From Mycobacterium sp. OTB74 (GTDB lineage Bacteria > Actinomycetota > Actinomycetes > Mycobacteriales > Mycobacteriaceae), in contig NZ_JARXVD010000010.1 of NCBI RefSeq assembly GCF_029892685.1, positions 124,001 to 188,000 on the forward strand: a stretch of DNA of 64,000 bases. The letters are read 5' to 3'. The notes beneath the pieces were generated by a model. The model had not been told where the DNA came from, did not search any database, and was given only the letters and a program-made list of their open reading frames with translations. Position 1 is the stretch's first letter, and every line of letters starts with the position of its first letter. The position numbers were made by a program, and so were the translations under genes. Shown here piece by piece: positions 42,976 to 51,330 of the stretch.

Positions 42976-43439
42976 CGGGCCGGCGCGATGAATAGCGCGC
43001 GGTGGAACTGCGGCTGTCCGTCGCGGTGATCGAAACGCTGCCAGCCGAGCGACCCCCAGAATTCGTCCGCGTCCTCGCTGTACGCGAACAGCCGGCGGCC
43101 ACGGTGCCGGTCGGCGAGCGCCTCCACCACCCCGGTGCCGATCCCGCAGCGCATCGAGGCGGTGGCCACCTCGATGAACTGGATCTCCAACCGCTCGTCG
43201 TCACCGATCACCGGGACGTGCGCATACTCCGGGTTGATGCCGCCCGGGTCGTCCAACTCGACCCGCGCCACCTCGACACCGTCCTGGAGTACTTGGACGA
43301 ACCAGGGCTTGCTCACGTAGTAATTCCGGGGCCGGTCCCACCAATGCGGGTTCGCGTAGGTGACCGCGGAGTCGAACGGCGGCGACCACCAGCGGTCATC
43401 GGACGAGGCGGGGCGCAGGTCGACGAACTGCAGGGCCAT
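42972..43439 (-). CDS. GNAT-like acetyltransferase (155 aa)
   Basis: From ATG (MALQFVDLRPASSDD); longer starts add Ser/Thr/Arg shadow. The second half shows the GNAT acetyl-CoA fold: LEIQFIEVATASMRCGIGTG, where RCGIGTG is the Q/RxxGxG/A pyrophosphate loop, then ALADRHRGRRLFAYSE and FWGSLGWQRFDH, typical of the C-terminal strand-helix. The N-terminal part is Trp-rich (RWWSPPFDS, HWWDRP). It may acetylate a protein or small molecule. It is coupled to both neighbours: next gene by GTGA, upstream gene's stop two bases before its ATG. Confidence 0.75.
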   Translation of the reverse strand: MALQFVDLRPASSDDRWWSPPFDSAVTYANPHWWDRPRNYYVSKPWFVQVLQDGVEVARVELDDPGGINPEYAHVPVIGDDERLEIQFIEVATASMRCGIGTGVVEALADRHRGRRLFAYSEDADEFWGSLGWQRFDHRDGQPQFHRALFIAPAR

Positions 43440-43440
43440 T

Positions 43441-43932
43441 TCAGTCCTGCAACTCGTACGGCACTGCGCCGTAGTAGCGCTCCCATTCGTGGTAGTCCGA
43501 GATGTCGCTGAGGAGCCGAGCCACCGCGAGGTCGTACTGCGTGATGCGAAGGCCCTGATGCCCGCTGCCAATCGGCACGATCCCGCGGCCGCCGTCGACG
43601 TACACGTAGTTGACACGGTCCACCAGGGAGCCGCGCCAGAAGATGTCAGCGATGCTGATCTCGCGGATCTCTTTGTCCGGGAACGCCTTCGACCACGTGA
43701 ACGCCAGGTTGCGCTCGTGCTGGCTCTCAGGCATTCCGTAGGCGATCGTCAGGTCGATGTCCGGGCGATATACAGCGACTTCCGCGTGGCTGTCGTGATC
43801 GATGCCGGCCTGTTCGCCGGGCCCGGTCCACGAGCCGAAACGGTCGCGGTAGGTCGGCCCCATCGCTTTGACTCGTCGCCAGTCGGACGGGCGCGAGTTG
43901 GTGATGAGCGCGCGGAGTTCGTCGAAGGTCAT
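43441..43932 (-). CDS. Hypothetical protein, immunity-like size and context (163 aa)
   Basis: The ATG (MTFDELRALITNSRPSDWRR) is preceded by GGGGAGAA at five bases. The body is alpha/beta with Trp/Tyr-rich patches (RFGSWTGPGEQAGIDHDSHA, ADIFWRGSLVDRVNYVYVDG) and ends HEWERYYGAVPYELQD. Its length, acidic character and place in an array of single-domain genes fit a polymorphic-toxin immunity protein, but no Imm family is recognised. It is coupled to the acetyltransferase-like gene. Confidence 0.68.
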   Translation of the reverse strand: MTFDELRALITNSRPSDWRRVKAMGPTYRDRFGSWTGPGEQAGIDHDSHAEVAVYRPDIDLTIAYGMPESQHERNLAFTWSKAFPDKEIREISIADIFWRGSLVDRVNYVYVDGGRGIVPIGSGHQGLRITQYDLAVARLLSDISDYHEWERYYGAVPYELQD

Positions 43933-44110
43933 GTGGTTCTCCCCGGGGTGGTGATGCGCCGCTTCGTGCGACGGTCCCCACGTTAGCCAGCGGGACCGAC
44001 AGATCTCCGATACCACCGCGGAGTCACATCCATGCGCCACCGGCAGCCTCTTGCAGCGGCGCGTGCTGTACTCGGCGCGGCTGCGGAGACATGCGATTCG
44101 TCTGCGAGTT

Positions 44111-44617
44111 TCAGGACGTTACGTTGTTTTCGAGGAACTTTCGTAGCCGCATCGCAGCGTCCCGGTCGAGGCCTTGCCCGACGAAATAGCCGACAACCCA
44201 GTCAGGGTCATACCCGGCGTCGGCCAGCTTCTGGCCATGGGTGCGTGTCATCGGGCCCACATTTGTCTTGAAGTCCGCCCAGCCATTGTTCCCATAGAAC
44301 CGGAGCGCGCCGAGCATCTTCTCCGCCTCGGGCGGTGGAGCCGGTGCGGTCGCCTTGGTCAGGACGTTCGTGGCACCAACCGCCGCAGCCCAACCTGCAA
44401 GCGCCGGATAACCATCCGTCGGATCGCCCTCGGTGGCGACAAACCGGATCCGGGCTCTGCGGGCCCGTGCCATCCCGTCGACAAGCTGCCGAAAATTGGC
44501 CCAGGGCACGTATTCGACGCCGTCAGCATCCGCTGCTTCCATAACGGCAGCATGCTCTTCCTCGGAGTACGGCAGGGGGAGCCAGAGGCATTCCGGCGGA
44601 TCAGCGCGATCGAACAT
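44111..44617 (-). CDS. Hypothetical protein (168 aa)
   Basis: Starts MFDRADPPECLWLPLPYSEE. A first alpha/beta part (RARIRFVATEGDPTDGYPAL) and a Pro linker (KATAPAPPPEAEK) lead to a helical end (GQKLADAGYDPDWVVGYFVG). No signal peptide or known family. It is preceded by about 50 bases after the next upstream gene's stop, and is followed by a 178-base gap, so it may end a transcript segment. Confidence 0.62.
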   Translation of the reverse strand: MFDRADPPECLWLPLPYSEEEHAAVMEAADADGVEYVPWANFRQLVDGMARARRARIRFVATEGDPTDGYPALAGWAAAVGATNVLTKATAPAPPPEAEKMLGALRFYGNNGWADFKTNVGPMTRTHGQKLADAGYDPDWVVGYFVGQGLDRDAAMRLRKFLENNVTS

Positions 44618-44666
44618 GGATGGAACGATAAATCCCGACGCTGGCTCGCGCGGCGAGAACCGACGG

Positions 44667-45110
44667 TCAGTCGCACCAGCAGGGAGCCATCCGGCAGTCC
44701 GGGCACACCGCCGGCTCCGGGCGGCCGGTTGCTCCCTTCGCCGGCGCACCGTAGCCGTACGGACACTGCAGCGGTTCGGGTTTGAGGTCCGGCAGCCACT
44801 CGGCCTTGAACCAGGCCAGCTTTGTGTCGACGTGCTGTCGCAGACCGTCGCTCATCTCGCCGCGGTGATGCAGCAGTGCACGGTGGACGGCTTCGTCGTA
44901 GCCGGCCTGCGTGACGTTGGTAGAGAACTCGCCGTTGAGCACCCGCTGCACAGCACGGCGGCACGCGGCCACCTGGTCGCGGCTCACGTCGCGCAACTCG
45001 GATGCCTGGTCGACGGTCAGCCCGTCTTCGATCTCGCGCAGCGTGTGGCCGAAATGGCAACGGGCACCGCGAAGTAGGTCGGCGATCTCGCCGCGGTATG
45101 GGTTCGCCAT
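44667..45110 (-). CDS. Hypothetical helical protein with Cys-rich tail (147 aa)
   Basis: MANPYRGEIADLLRGARCHF begins a helical protein (TLREIEDGLTVDQASELRDV has HTH-like spacing). The C-terminus holds QCPYGYGAP and VCPDCRMAPCWCD, a likely zinc knuckle. It begins one base after the upstream gene's stop, so the pair is one unit. A DNA- or RNA-binding role is possible from the helix pattern and zinc site. Confidence 0.65.
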   Translation of the reverse strand: MANPYRGEIADLLRGARCHFGHTLREIEDGLTVDQASELRDVSRDQVAACRRAVQRVLNGEFSTNVTQAGYDEAVHRALLHHRGEMSDGLRQHVDTKLAWFKAEWLPDLKPEPLQCPYGYGAPAKGATGRPEPAVCPDCRMAPCWCD

Positions 45111-45111
45111 G

Positions 45112-45429
45112 TCAGTGTCCCCGCCGCGATCCCGGAAGTCCGCCGAGCACCTCGCGGCCGCCCTGGGAGAGCCCGGGGTTCTCGACGAGCCCAGAGGGAC
45201 CGATACGTTTATTTGCACGCGGCGGCTGCGACGGAGGCTTGGACTTGCCTTTGTGGATGCCCAGCGCCCACCGGTACAACCGCTCGTACTCGCGGTCCTT
45301 CGCGACGAGACTTCCCGTTTGGCTCAGGATTTCTTCGAGCCGTATGAAGTCCTTGTTTTTGAGCCGCTTCTTGGTCTCCAACCGGGACAGATCACTACGG
45401 ATCTGCCCGAGTGCGTCGTCTTTGCCCAT
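45112..45429 (-). CDS. Hypothetical basic protein (105 aa)
   Basis: MGKDDALGQIRSDLSRLETK starts a Lys/Arg/Glu-rich helical N-terminus; the second half is a Pro/Gly/Lys-rich, probably disordered tail (GKSKPPSQPPRANKRIG). Upstream extension is Ala/Ser shadow. It is coupled to the next gene by a one-base gap. No family recognised. Confidence 0.58.
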   Translation of the reverse strand: MGKDDALGQIRSDLSRLETKKRLKNKDFIRLEEILSQTGSLVAKDREYERLYRWALGIHKGKSKPPSQPPRANKRIGPSGLVENPGLSQGGREVLGGLPGSRRGH

Positions 45430-45487
45430 CGGATTGTGCTCCTCGTCGGCGCGGTCGCTAGTCGTATGTGGGGTGAGGCGATTTGCG

Positions 45488-46255
45488 CTAGGCGAAGAAG
45501 CCGCCCACGCCGACGATGAAAGTCGGGCAGCTCGCGCCATACAGCGGCACCGAGAACGTCACCTGTTCGTCCGGGGCGGCCGGTCCGTTCTGTTTAGCGA
45601 ACGCGTCGTGGGCACCGAGCAGTTTGTCGCCATCGAAACAGTAGGTGGACACAGAGAACGGTCCTTCGACGGACTTTCCGGTGGAGTTGACGGCCCCGCC
45701 CACGACGGCATCGCCGGACGCGTTGGCCTCGGTCACTTTGAGTGCGGCGGTGTTGTACGAGTGCTGGTCGGCCGCGCTGGTCTTGGCCTGGAAGTCATAG
45801 GCGGCCTCGGTGGGTGGTTTCGGGTCACCGGGTCCGAAGTAGATGAAGGCGAGTCCGACTTCTCCGGGCTGCACCTGCGCGGGGATCGTGCCCTGGCTGT
45901 TGGCGGTGGCGACAATCTTGCCGCCGCTACGGGCTGTCGCGGTCCAGTCGACGTGAGAAATTGCGCCACTGGTGTTGTTGCGGAATGCGAACGGGAGCTT
46001 GGCGGCGCCGCTTATGTGCACGTCGAGTGGGCCAGTTTGAATGACGGACACTTCGTGCAGTGCGCCGGCTGGGAGATTCGGCGTTGCGGTCCCTGCCAAC
46101 AAGCCGCTCGCGTTGAATGGCAACGGTTTTGGTGGTTGCGCCGAGATGGTGGTGGTAGCGGCCGGGGCTGCACTCTCTTGGTTACCGCGTGTTCCGCCGC
46201 AGGCTGCGAGTGCGAACGTCAGAGAGCCAACGAGAGCGGCGTTCAGGAGTTTCAC
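45488..46255 (-). CDS. Lipoprotein (255 aa)
   Basis: From GTG (MKLLNAALVGSLTFALAACG) there is a clean lipoprotein signal with LAAC lipobox near residue 19. TACATT lies six bases before the GTG, suggesting a leaderless message. The mature protein has a Ser/Thr/Pro stalk, then an immunoglobulin-like beta domain (LPFAFRNNTSGAISHVDWTA, QVQPGEVGLAFIYFG) and a final domain with a Cys pair. It resembles actinobacterial surface lipoproteins of unknown role with FxxxN-type beta sandwiches. A TTG eight codons earlier is less likely. Confidence 0.78.
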   Translation of the reverse strand: MKLLNAALVGSLTFALAACGGTRGNQESAAPAATTTISAQPPKPLPFNASGLLAGTATPNLPAGALHEVSVIQTGPLDVHISGAAKLPFAFRNNTSGAISHVDWTATARSGGKIVATANSQGTIPAQVQPGEVGLAFIYFGPGDPKPPTEAAYDFQAKTSAADQHSYNTAALKVTEANASGDAVVGGAVNSTGKSVEGPFSVSTYCFDGDKLLGAHDAFAKQNGPAAPDEQVTFSVPLYGASCPTFIVGVGGFFA

Positions 46256-46371
46256 AGCTGAAATGTAGCAATATGACAACTACTGTAAAGGTGGTGCTTG
46301 CGGCGTCGATCCTCAGCGCGGCCAGCTCGGAGGAGCCTGGCTGGCCCACCGCTTCAGGTTCGGGAACTTGT

Positions 46372-46584
46372 TCATCTTGGGAAAACGTCCGCGTACTTGT
46401 TCAGCCCGCTGCCGGTCCGGCACATCGCGACGAACCGCCCCTGCTCACGGATCACCCGCTCGACGGCGACCCGGTCGTCGGGGTCGATGTCCGGCTCACC
46501 GATGCTCTCCTGGATCAGCGCCATGTGCGCGTAGATCGCGCGGCGCGGTGCAGCGCGCGGCTTGCCGCTGGAGACCGTGACCAC
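46372..46584 (-). CDS. Short hypothetical protein or gene fragment (70 aa)
   Basis: A GTG start gives MVTVSSGKPRAAPRRAIYAH, then ESIGEPDIDPDDRVAVERVI and REQGRFVAMCRTGSGLNKYA. The second part is protein-like and acidic/helical; the first is Arg-rich. It may be the intact C-terminus of a once longer gene, since another minus frame upstream (MSRQFGEDRVVSLEVPVHDA) also looks protein-like. Confidence 0.45.
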   Translation of the reverse strand: MVTVSSGKPRAAPRRAIYAHMALIQESIGEPDIDPDDRVAVERVIREQGRFVAMCRTGSGLNKYADVFPR

Positions 46585-46642
46585 CTCGTTGGGAGTGGCT
46601 CGGCGTTGCGGGTGAGTTGGAGTTCGCGTCGTGAACCGGCAC

Positions 46643-46682
46643 CTCCAAACTGACGACTCGATCCTCTCCAAACTGACGACTC
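46643..46682. repeat. 17-bp direct repeat pair
   Basis: CTCCAAACTGACGACTC occurs twice with six bases between. Such a pair may be a tandem duplication or a protein site at the edge of an inserted segment. The following 260 bases, up to the next gene, hold no supported gene. Confidence 0.5.
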
Positions 46683-46947
46683 ACCCAACCTGACCTGCTC
46701 GAACCGTTCCCGGTGCGCGGCCGTGCGGGGCAGATGACGAGCTGTCTTGCGCGGGCCTACCGGGTCACGAAGAACGAACCGAATCGCAAGGGGACAAGAA
46801 CCTGAACCCGACCGGCAACGAGACCGAAGACCTGCGGGCGTTTGCCGCGCACGGAGGAGCCATCACTGATCCGCGCCTACCCACGCGGCTGCGCCCCGGC
46901 GGAGCATCGCCGGGACGTGACAGGGGATGGCGGCGGTGGGCGGCTGC

Positions 46948-47268
46948 TTAGTCGCCGATCCGGTTCCACACCTTGCCGCGGCCCACGCCCAGCGTCGCGA
47001 CGTGTTTCGCGAATTGAGCCGAATCCGGGAACCGCTGCGCGATCGCCGCGATCAGATCGTCGCCGAGCTCTTCACGCAGGCGTGCCGTCTGATCGACCGT
47101 GAAGGTCTCGGTCGACTCGTACTCGGACGCGCCGAGTGCCCGCTGCACGACGGGTCCCTGGTCGTGGATCTTCACCACCAGAGCGCCGTCGGCGTTGAGA
47201 TAAGCCGCGCTGTAACAACGACTTCCGTCGTCGCGACATTGGTCCTCGAACACGTGCCGGTCAAGCAT
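46948..47268 (-). CDS. Hypothetical protein (106 aa)
   Basis: ATG (MLDRHVFEDQCRDDGSRCYS) with AGGGGGA upstream. The first half is beta-rich (AYLNADGALVVKIHDQGPVV) and the second helical (QTARLREELGDDLIAAIAQR). Acidic, cytosolic, single domain; this is the size and composition seen in immunity or antitoxin genes. No family recognised. Confidence 0.65.
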   Translation of the reverse strand: MLDRHVFEDQCRDDGSRCYSAAYLNADGALVVKIHDQGPVVQRALGASEYESTETFTVDQTARLREELGDDLIAAIAQRFPDSAQFAKHVATLGVGRGKVWNRIGD

Positions 47269-47344
47269 CGGGTCCCCCTGTCGGTTATGGCGCGGACAGT
47301 AGCCGCGGCCACCGACAGCGCCCCGGCCGAACGGTCGGGGAAGG

Positions 47345-47728
47345 TCACTCCTGCGGACTCGGCACGGGTGGCGATTCCCCGGTCCGTGCCATGTCCCGCA
47401 GCGCCTCGGCCACCAGCGACTCGATACCCGCCAGCGCTTCGTGCGGGGTGGGCGCCAGGAATGACAGGGACGGGAATTCGGTTGCCAGCCCGACGAACTC
47501 GTCGTCCTCAACCGACCAGTCAGCCTGGTAGTGGTAGTGCCCCGGCAGCCGTCCCTCGGGGCCGTGCACGTCCGGGCAGTCGGCCATGCAGCAGCCGCAC
47601 CAGATGTACCGAGCGAGTGTCGGGTCGTCTGGATCGTCGCTGCGGATCGACGGTTGCGCGCATCGGCCGTCGGCGGTGGCGTGTTCCTCGGGGCAGGCGC
47701 ACCGCTCGGCGGCAGTGGCCTCGGTCAT
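47345..47728 (-). CDS. HicB-like domain protein with Cys-rich N-terminus (127 aa)
   Basis: The N-terminal 55 residues carry many Cys/His (CACPEEHATADGRC, WCGCCMADCPD), a likely zinc-binding head. The C-terminal 70 residues match the HicB antitoxin fold: YHYQADWSVEDDEFVGLATE, then FPSLSFLAPTPHEALAGIES. HicB proteins bind and block HicA RNase toxins, but no HicA is next to it. The zinc head replaces the usual DNA-binding tail, so it may be a stand-alone regulator or phage-type HicB. Confidence 0.72.
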   Translation of the reverse strand: MTEATAAERCACPEEHATADGRCAQPSIRSDDPDDPTLARYIWCGCCMADCPDVHGPEGRLPGHYHYQADWSVEDDEFVGLATEFPSLSFLAPTPHEALAGIESLVAEALRDMARTGESPPVPSPQE

Positions 47729-47786
47729 GGCCCGAGCATGGCACGGCGCACCGACAAGTCGCTATCGAGTTTCACCCGGCGGCGGG

Positions 47787-48116
47787 TCAGTCCCACGGCT
47801 CGCGCCGGCGCCACCACGGCGCCGAGGCCCACGCGCCGCGTTCGACGGTGACCGCGCGGAAGCGGTCGTCGAGCCGGTCCACCGCTGCCCGGAGCTGGTG
47901 GGCGTGCTTGCCGCCGCGGGCGATGAGTGCCGCCAGGCGATCACGGGAGCCGACCCGGAGCCGGCCGTCGCAGCACGGGCAATCGATGTACCTGTCGTAC
48001 ACGTAGCTATCCGTGAGGTGGAGGCGCTCGGCGTACTCGACTTCGCGTCGCCACCCGGCGAGGTACCGCAGGGCTGCGCCGTCTTGGCGAGGGCGGCGGG
48101 GACGGTTCCGGTTCAC
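47787..48116 (-). CDS. Small zinc-knuckle protein (109 aa)
   Basis: A GTG start gives MNRNRPRRPRQDGAALRYLA. The middle YVYDRYIDCPCCDGRLRVGS has a CxC/CxxC-type knuckle, and the remainder is Arg-rich helix (LIARGGKHAHQLRAAVDRLD). Basic overall, so possibly nucleic-acid binding. It lies just upstream of the HicB-like gene on the same strand, about 60 bases away. Confidence 0.58.
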   Translation of the reverse strand: MNRNRPRRPRQDGAALRYLAGWRREVEYAERLHLTDSYVYDRYIDCPCCDGRLRVGSRDRLAALIARGGKHAHQLRAAVDRLDDRFRAVTVERGAWASAPWWRRREPWD

Positions 48117-48523
48117 CGGCGTGGAAGGGACCGGCCCTTCGGTTCGATGTGTGTCATGTGCGGCGCCGTGACGTGGCGCGGCCGGTGAGATGGGACACGA
48201 ACCCGATCAGCGTACAGCGGCGGTCGGACAGGACGGCGCTCATAGTGCGGTCCTCAAAAGCGTGTTGTGCCCGGCGGTGGTCTACTAGCGCGAAACGGGC
48301 GAATCGATGGGGACTGCAGAGTCGGCAGACGCGGAGCAGCTTGACGCCGAGGCGGATTCAGCGTCACCGACATCTGGGTCTCGTCTGCGGCTGGCGGCAC
48401 GGTTCGATGCCCACGATCGCGGCAATGCCATCAACTCCCGGGCAAGCGCTGGCAAGCTAAACGCGGACACAGAGTTCGGTTTTCCGGATGCTAGGCAGCC
48501 CACCATCTCAGAAGGAGGTAGCG

Positions 48524-48976
48524 ATGTCCGACCAGGCGACGAATCAGGATCCGGTCGACGCACCCGCGAGTTCGATTCATTTCGAGGTGCTCGGTCAGCC
48601 ACCGTTGAAGAACGAAGCACTTTCGGTGTTCAACGCGAAACATGGTCAGGCGGAAAGGATTCTCGCCCTTCTTCGGGCCGCACGGCGTGCGTGCCTGGAG
48701 CATGGATTCGCCCCGATCGAGACGGGCGGCGTGGCACTGGCCGTGATCACGCGCTCGTCGGCCGGAGATGCGACCAACATCCTCGGTGGGATCGCGGATG
48801 TCTTGGAGAACAAGCCTGTTCGGGCTCACCGGTCATCGATCGACCACCTGGGCGATCTCGCCACAGTCTGGCTCTACCAGGACGACAAGAAGATCAAGCA
48901 GATCACCTACCGCGAGGAGCGCGGCGAGCCGAGCTACACGGTGACCGTTCGTGCACTCCGGGATGCTTCGCCCTAG
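48524..48976 (+). CDS. RusA-like protein (150 aa)
   Basis: The ATG follows GAAGGAGG at five bases, the strongest ribosome site in the region. The sequence FEVLGQPPLKNEALSVFN recalls the RusA beta-start, and the later GDATNILGGIADVLENK and YQDDKKIKQITYREE mirror the RusA pattern in which Asp/Asn and DD residues bind Mg at a Holliday junction. Length suits RusA (about 120-150 aa). The match is by pattern only and several family residues differ. It is the only plus-strand gene inside the minus-strand array, so it may come from a separate insertion. Confidence 0.6.
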   Translation: MSDQATNQDPVDAPASSIHFEVLGQPPLKNEALSVFNAKHGQAERILALLRAARRACLEHGFAPIETGGVALAVITRSSAGDATNILGGIADVLENKPVRAHRSSIDHLGDLATVWLYQDDKKIKQITYREERGEPSYTVTVRALRDASP

Positions 48977-49112
48977 ACATCGAAACCGGCGAAGAAGCGA
49001 ACGGCCGCAGTTCGTCGGGGGTCAAGCGTTGTCGGTAGAAGTTCCATATCAGAGTCAATGCTGTGGTTGGTGTCGCGATGGCGTACTCCCGGTCGTCGGT
49101 GCCGACGCGCAC
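48903..49112 (-). CDS. Possible short protein or fragment (69 aa)
   Basis: From a GTG the reading MRVGTDDREYAIATPTTALT then LIWNFYRQRLTPDELRPFAS looks protein-like for about 45 codons; the last part lies antisense to the RusA-like gene and is less convincing. Possibly the remaining N-terminus of a truncated gene. Confidence 0.3.
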   Translation of the reverse strand: MRVGTDDREYAIATPTTALTLIWNFYRQRLTPDELRPFASSPVSMSRAKHPGVHERSPCSSARRAPRGR

Positions 49113-49193
49113 AACGCCATCGCGACGGACTGAACCACCGCGAGCCAGGTGGGTGCACTTCGTCCGTCGCCCTCACTGGGCCAAACGGCACGG

Positions 49194-49586
49194 TCAGTCC
49201 CACCACCCTCCGCCGTACTCGGTGTGACGGTGGGTCTGCCGGTGGTCGATCACGTCGTCGTCCACGTCGCCGCCGTGCATCGCGTCCCTGGTGAGTGCGC
49301 GAAGGATCGCCCGCTGGGCGGTGCGCTCAGAGCCGAACCACATGCGGCGGTACGGCTTGCGGCTTCGGGGCGTGACGTAGCTGCCCCCGTAGATCCGCTG
49401 CGGCAGCTCCGCCGCGGGGTGATAGCAGCACCGCGTCTCGTTGTGGTGCTTGTCGACCGGCCATGCCGGCAGGTCGCAGTCAGCGCCGCCGGAGCTGTGG
49501 CACCGGTGGCTGTGGTCGGCGACCACGTCGCGTCGGTGGTCGTTGCACTGCACCCACGCGGGGCGGTGAGAGTCGGTGTGGGACAT
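49194..49586 (-). CDS. Hypothetical Cys/His-rich protein (130 aa)
   Basis: MSHTDSHRPAWVQCNDHRRD opens a protein with many Cys and His (HSHRCHSSGGADCDLP, ETRCCYHPAAE), probably metal binding. A basic segment (RSRKPYRRMWFGSERTAQRA) follows and it ends in a His/Asp-rich tail with GGGWWD. Unrecognised. Located in the array after the DUF4253 and small immunity-like genes, about 200 bases from its upstream neighbour. Confidence 0.6.
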   Translation of the reverse strand: MSHTDSHRPAWVQCNDHRRDVVADHSHRCHSSGGADCDLPAWPVDKHHNETRCCYHPAAELPQRIYGGSYVTPRSRKPYRRMWFGSERTAQRAILRALTRDAMHGGDVDDDVIDHRQTHRHTEYGGGWWD

Positions 49587-49788
49587 CGGATTCCTGCTTT
49601 CGGCAGGCTGCCCGCAGCGTCCGTGGCGGCTGCGAGAAAGGCAGCCGGACCTACAAGTCAGGCATCGCGATGTCCTCTCCCGTGATCGATCAGAGCCGCA
49701 CAACCTAGCACGGGTGATGCCTACGGCGACAGCACGTCGTGGTGGCCACCAAGAGCGAGCGACCTCGGCGCCGCTATCGAGGTGCCTG

Positions 49789-50166
49789 CTACGGGTAGAC
49801 GACGTCGACATACTCGTCGCGGGACAAGATCAGCACCTCAGCCGGCGAATGTATGCCGTCGACGTACTGATGCGCCGCGTGGTGCTCTCCTTCGCCGAGC
49901 AAGCGGAGATCCTTGATGATGTCGATCGCCCGATCCGGGTCCAGCCGCCACACCACATGGGTCGGAGTCAGGTCGATGTCGGCCGCGCCAGGTTCGATCC
50001 GGAACTCGTGGACGACCCCGCTATGCCTCAGCCGCGAGTTCCCTTGTCGCTCAGCATTGCTCAGCGCGGCACAAAACTCATGCACCCCGTCTCGATCCAT
50101 GGTCAACAGGACCGCGTCGTCTCCGTAGTGGAAACCGGTGAGGTAGTTGATTCGGACGACGCTCAT
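49789..50166 (-). CDS. Immunity-like protein (125 aa)
   Basis: MSVVRINYLTGFHYGDDAVL begins a beta-rich acidic protein; a middle GVVHEFRIEPGAADIDLTPT and terminal EVLILSRDEYVDVVYP are typical of small single-domain toxin-immunity proteins, though no Imm number can be given. GGGGAGG lies close before the ATG. It follows the DUF4253 gene by 44 bases and probably shares its transcript. Confidence 0.65.
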   Translation of the reverse strand: MSVVRINYLTGFHYGDDAVLLTMDRDGVHEFCAALSNAERQGNSRLRHSGVVHEFRIEPGAADIDLTPTHVVWRLDPDRAIDIIKDLRLLGEGEHHAAHQYVDGIHSPAEVLILSRDEYVDVVYP

Positions 50167-50210
50167 GGCCCTCCCCGTCTAGTTGTCGTCCCCGTCGATC
50201 AGGTAGGAGT

Positions 50211-50954
50211 TCAGTCCCACCAGAAGTTCCAGTAGATCCAGTGCGCCAGACCTCCGCGGAACGTCTCCGCCGGCGTCCCCTGGTCGATGTTGTCCGGGCA
50301 GAACCCGTAGTGCTCACTGAGCAGAGCGTCGATCTGCTCGTCGGTCACCGGGCGCCGGCCCACCCGCACCGTCATGGTGTCGAACCCGATGCTGATCAAC
50401 ACCGCGCCGAACCGGTCCTCCCACGACCGCAGCACCGCGGTGAAGTCCGCGCCGCTCAGGTCGTAATTGGTCCCGCCCCACCAGCCGAGTGCGGCGGGGA
50501 CATCCGCGGGCCGTGCGACCGGTACGAGCAGCAACGCGCCGGGTTCGTCCACATGCAGCGCGTGTAGGTCCAGGTCAGGACCCGGGACACCGGGTGCCAA
50601 CGCGGTCGCCAGCGGCACCGTGGGCTCCTCGAACTGCTTGCGGGACACGACCTCCAACGCGTCGGGGAGTTCGGTCTCCGGTCCGCCCATCTCCCCGTCG
50701 AACCACGGCTGCGCAAGGCCTCGGCCGTGGGATCCCTCCGCCCGCAGCGGCCACAGCCCGGTCTGCGGGAACGCCGCGGCCAGCGCCTGCAGCAGCTCGT
50801 TGAGCTGTTCGACAGGTAGCAGTTCGACGCTGATCCAGGCGACAGGCGCCCCGGGACTCTCCTGCGACTGGACGAGCCGGCCGGGCGGCAGGGCGATGCC
50901 TACGAGGTCGCGGGCGTCAGCGGCGGGCAGTTCGCCGGGGATGGCGTGGAACAT
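50211..50954 (-). CDS. DUF4253 domain protein, candidate immunity protein (247 aa)
   Basis: ATG with GAAGGAG five bases upstream; a GTG one codon earlier is too close to that site. The C-terminal 100 residues match DUF4253: LGWWGGTNYDLSGADF, LRSWEDRFGAVLISIGFDTM, SEHYGFCPDNIDQG and a final WIYWNFWWD. DUF4253 proteins are common in actinobacteria and often encoded beside polymorphic toxins, where an immunity role is suspected. The N-terminal part is a variable alpha/beta region. Part of the minus-strand array downstream of the GH-E toxin. Confidence 0.82.
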   Translation of the reverse strand: MFHAIPGELPAADARDLVGIALPPGRLVQSQESPGAPVAWISVELLPVEQLNELLQALAAAFPQTGLWPLRAEGSHGRGLAQPWFDGEMGGPETELPDALEVVSRKQFEEPTVPLATALAPGVPGPDLDLHALHVDEPGALLLVPVARPADVPAALGWWGGTNYDLSGADFTAVLRSWEDRFGAVLISIGFDTMTVRVGRRPVTDEQIDALLSEHYGFCPDNIDQGTPAETFRGGLAHWIYWNFWWD

Positions 50955-51024
50955 CACGGCTCCTTCGAGTGGTGGTCAGCCCTCGCGAGATGGGGGCTCC
51001 GGTTCAGTGGCGGTACGCGGTCGG

Positions 51025-51330
51025 TCACAAGACGCCGGCCAGGTGCAGTGTGACGATCAGATCCAAGATGTGCCCGAGGCCCAACAGGAACAGCACCGCA
51101 CCCCAGACGAGCAGGCCCCCGCCTTTCAACGGCGCCGGAGCCCGCTCGACGTCGCTCACGTCCGGATGCAGCAGGCGCTGCTCGTCCGCACGTTCCCAGC
51201 GTCGTCGAACGACGAGACGGCGCGAGCCGATCACGATGAGCACGACTCCCGCGGTCGTGAACACGACGGCGCGGATGGCGGGCCAAGTCGCCGACGCCAC
51301 GCCATCAGCAAGTACATGCTGGATCGTCAC
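51025..51330 (-). CDS. Small membrane protein (101 aa)
   Basis: A GTG start (MTIQHVLADGVASATWPAIR) follows GGGAG at six bases. Two membrane helices are visible: AVVFTTAGVVLIVIGSRRL and LVWGAVLFLLGLGHILDLIV, joined by a basic loop (VVRRRWERADEQRLL), so both ends face outside or the loop is cytosolic. Unrecognised. Membrane immunity proteins with two helices are known for pore-forming toxins, but nothing here shows that role. Confidence 0.7.
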   Translation of the reverse strand: MTIQHVLADGVASATWPAIRAVVFTTAGVVLIVIGSRRLVVRRRWERADEQRLLHPDVSDVERAPAPLKGGGLLVWGAVLFLLGLGHILDLIVTLHLAGVL

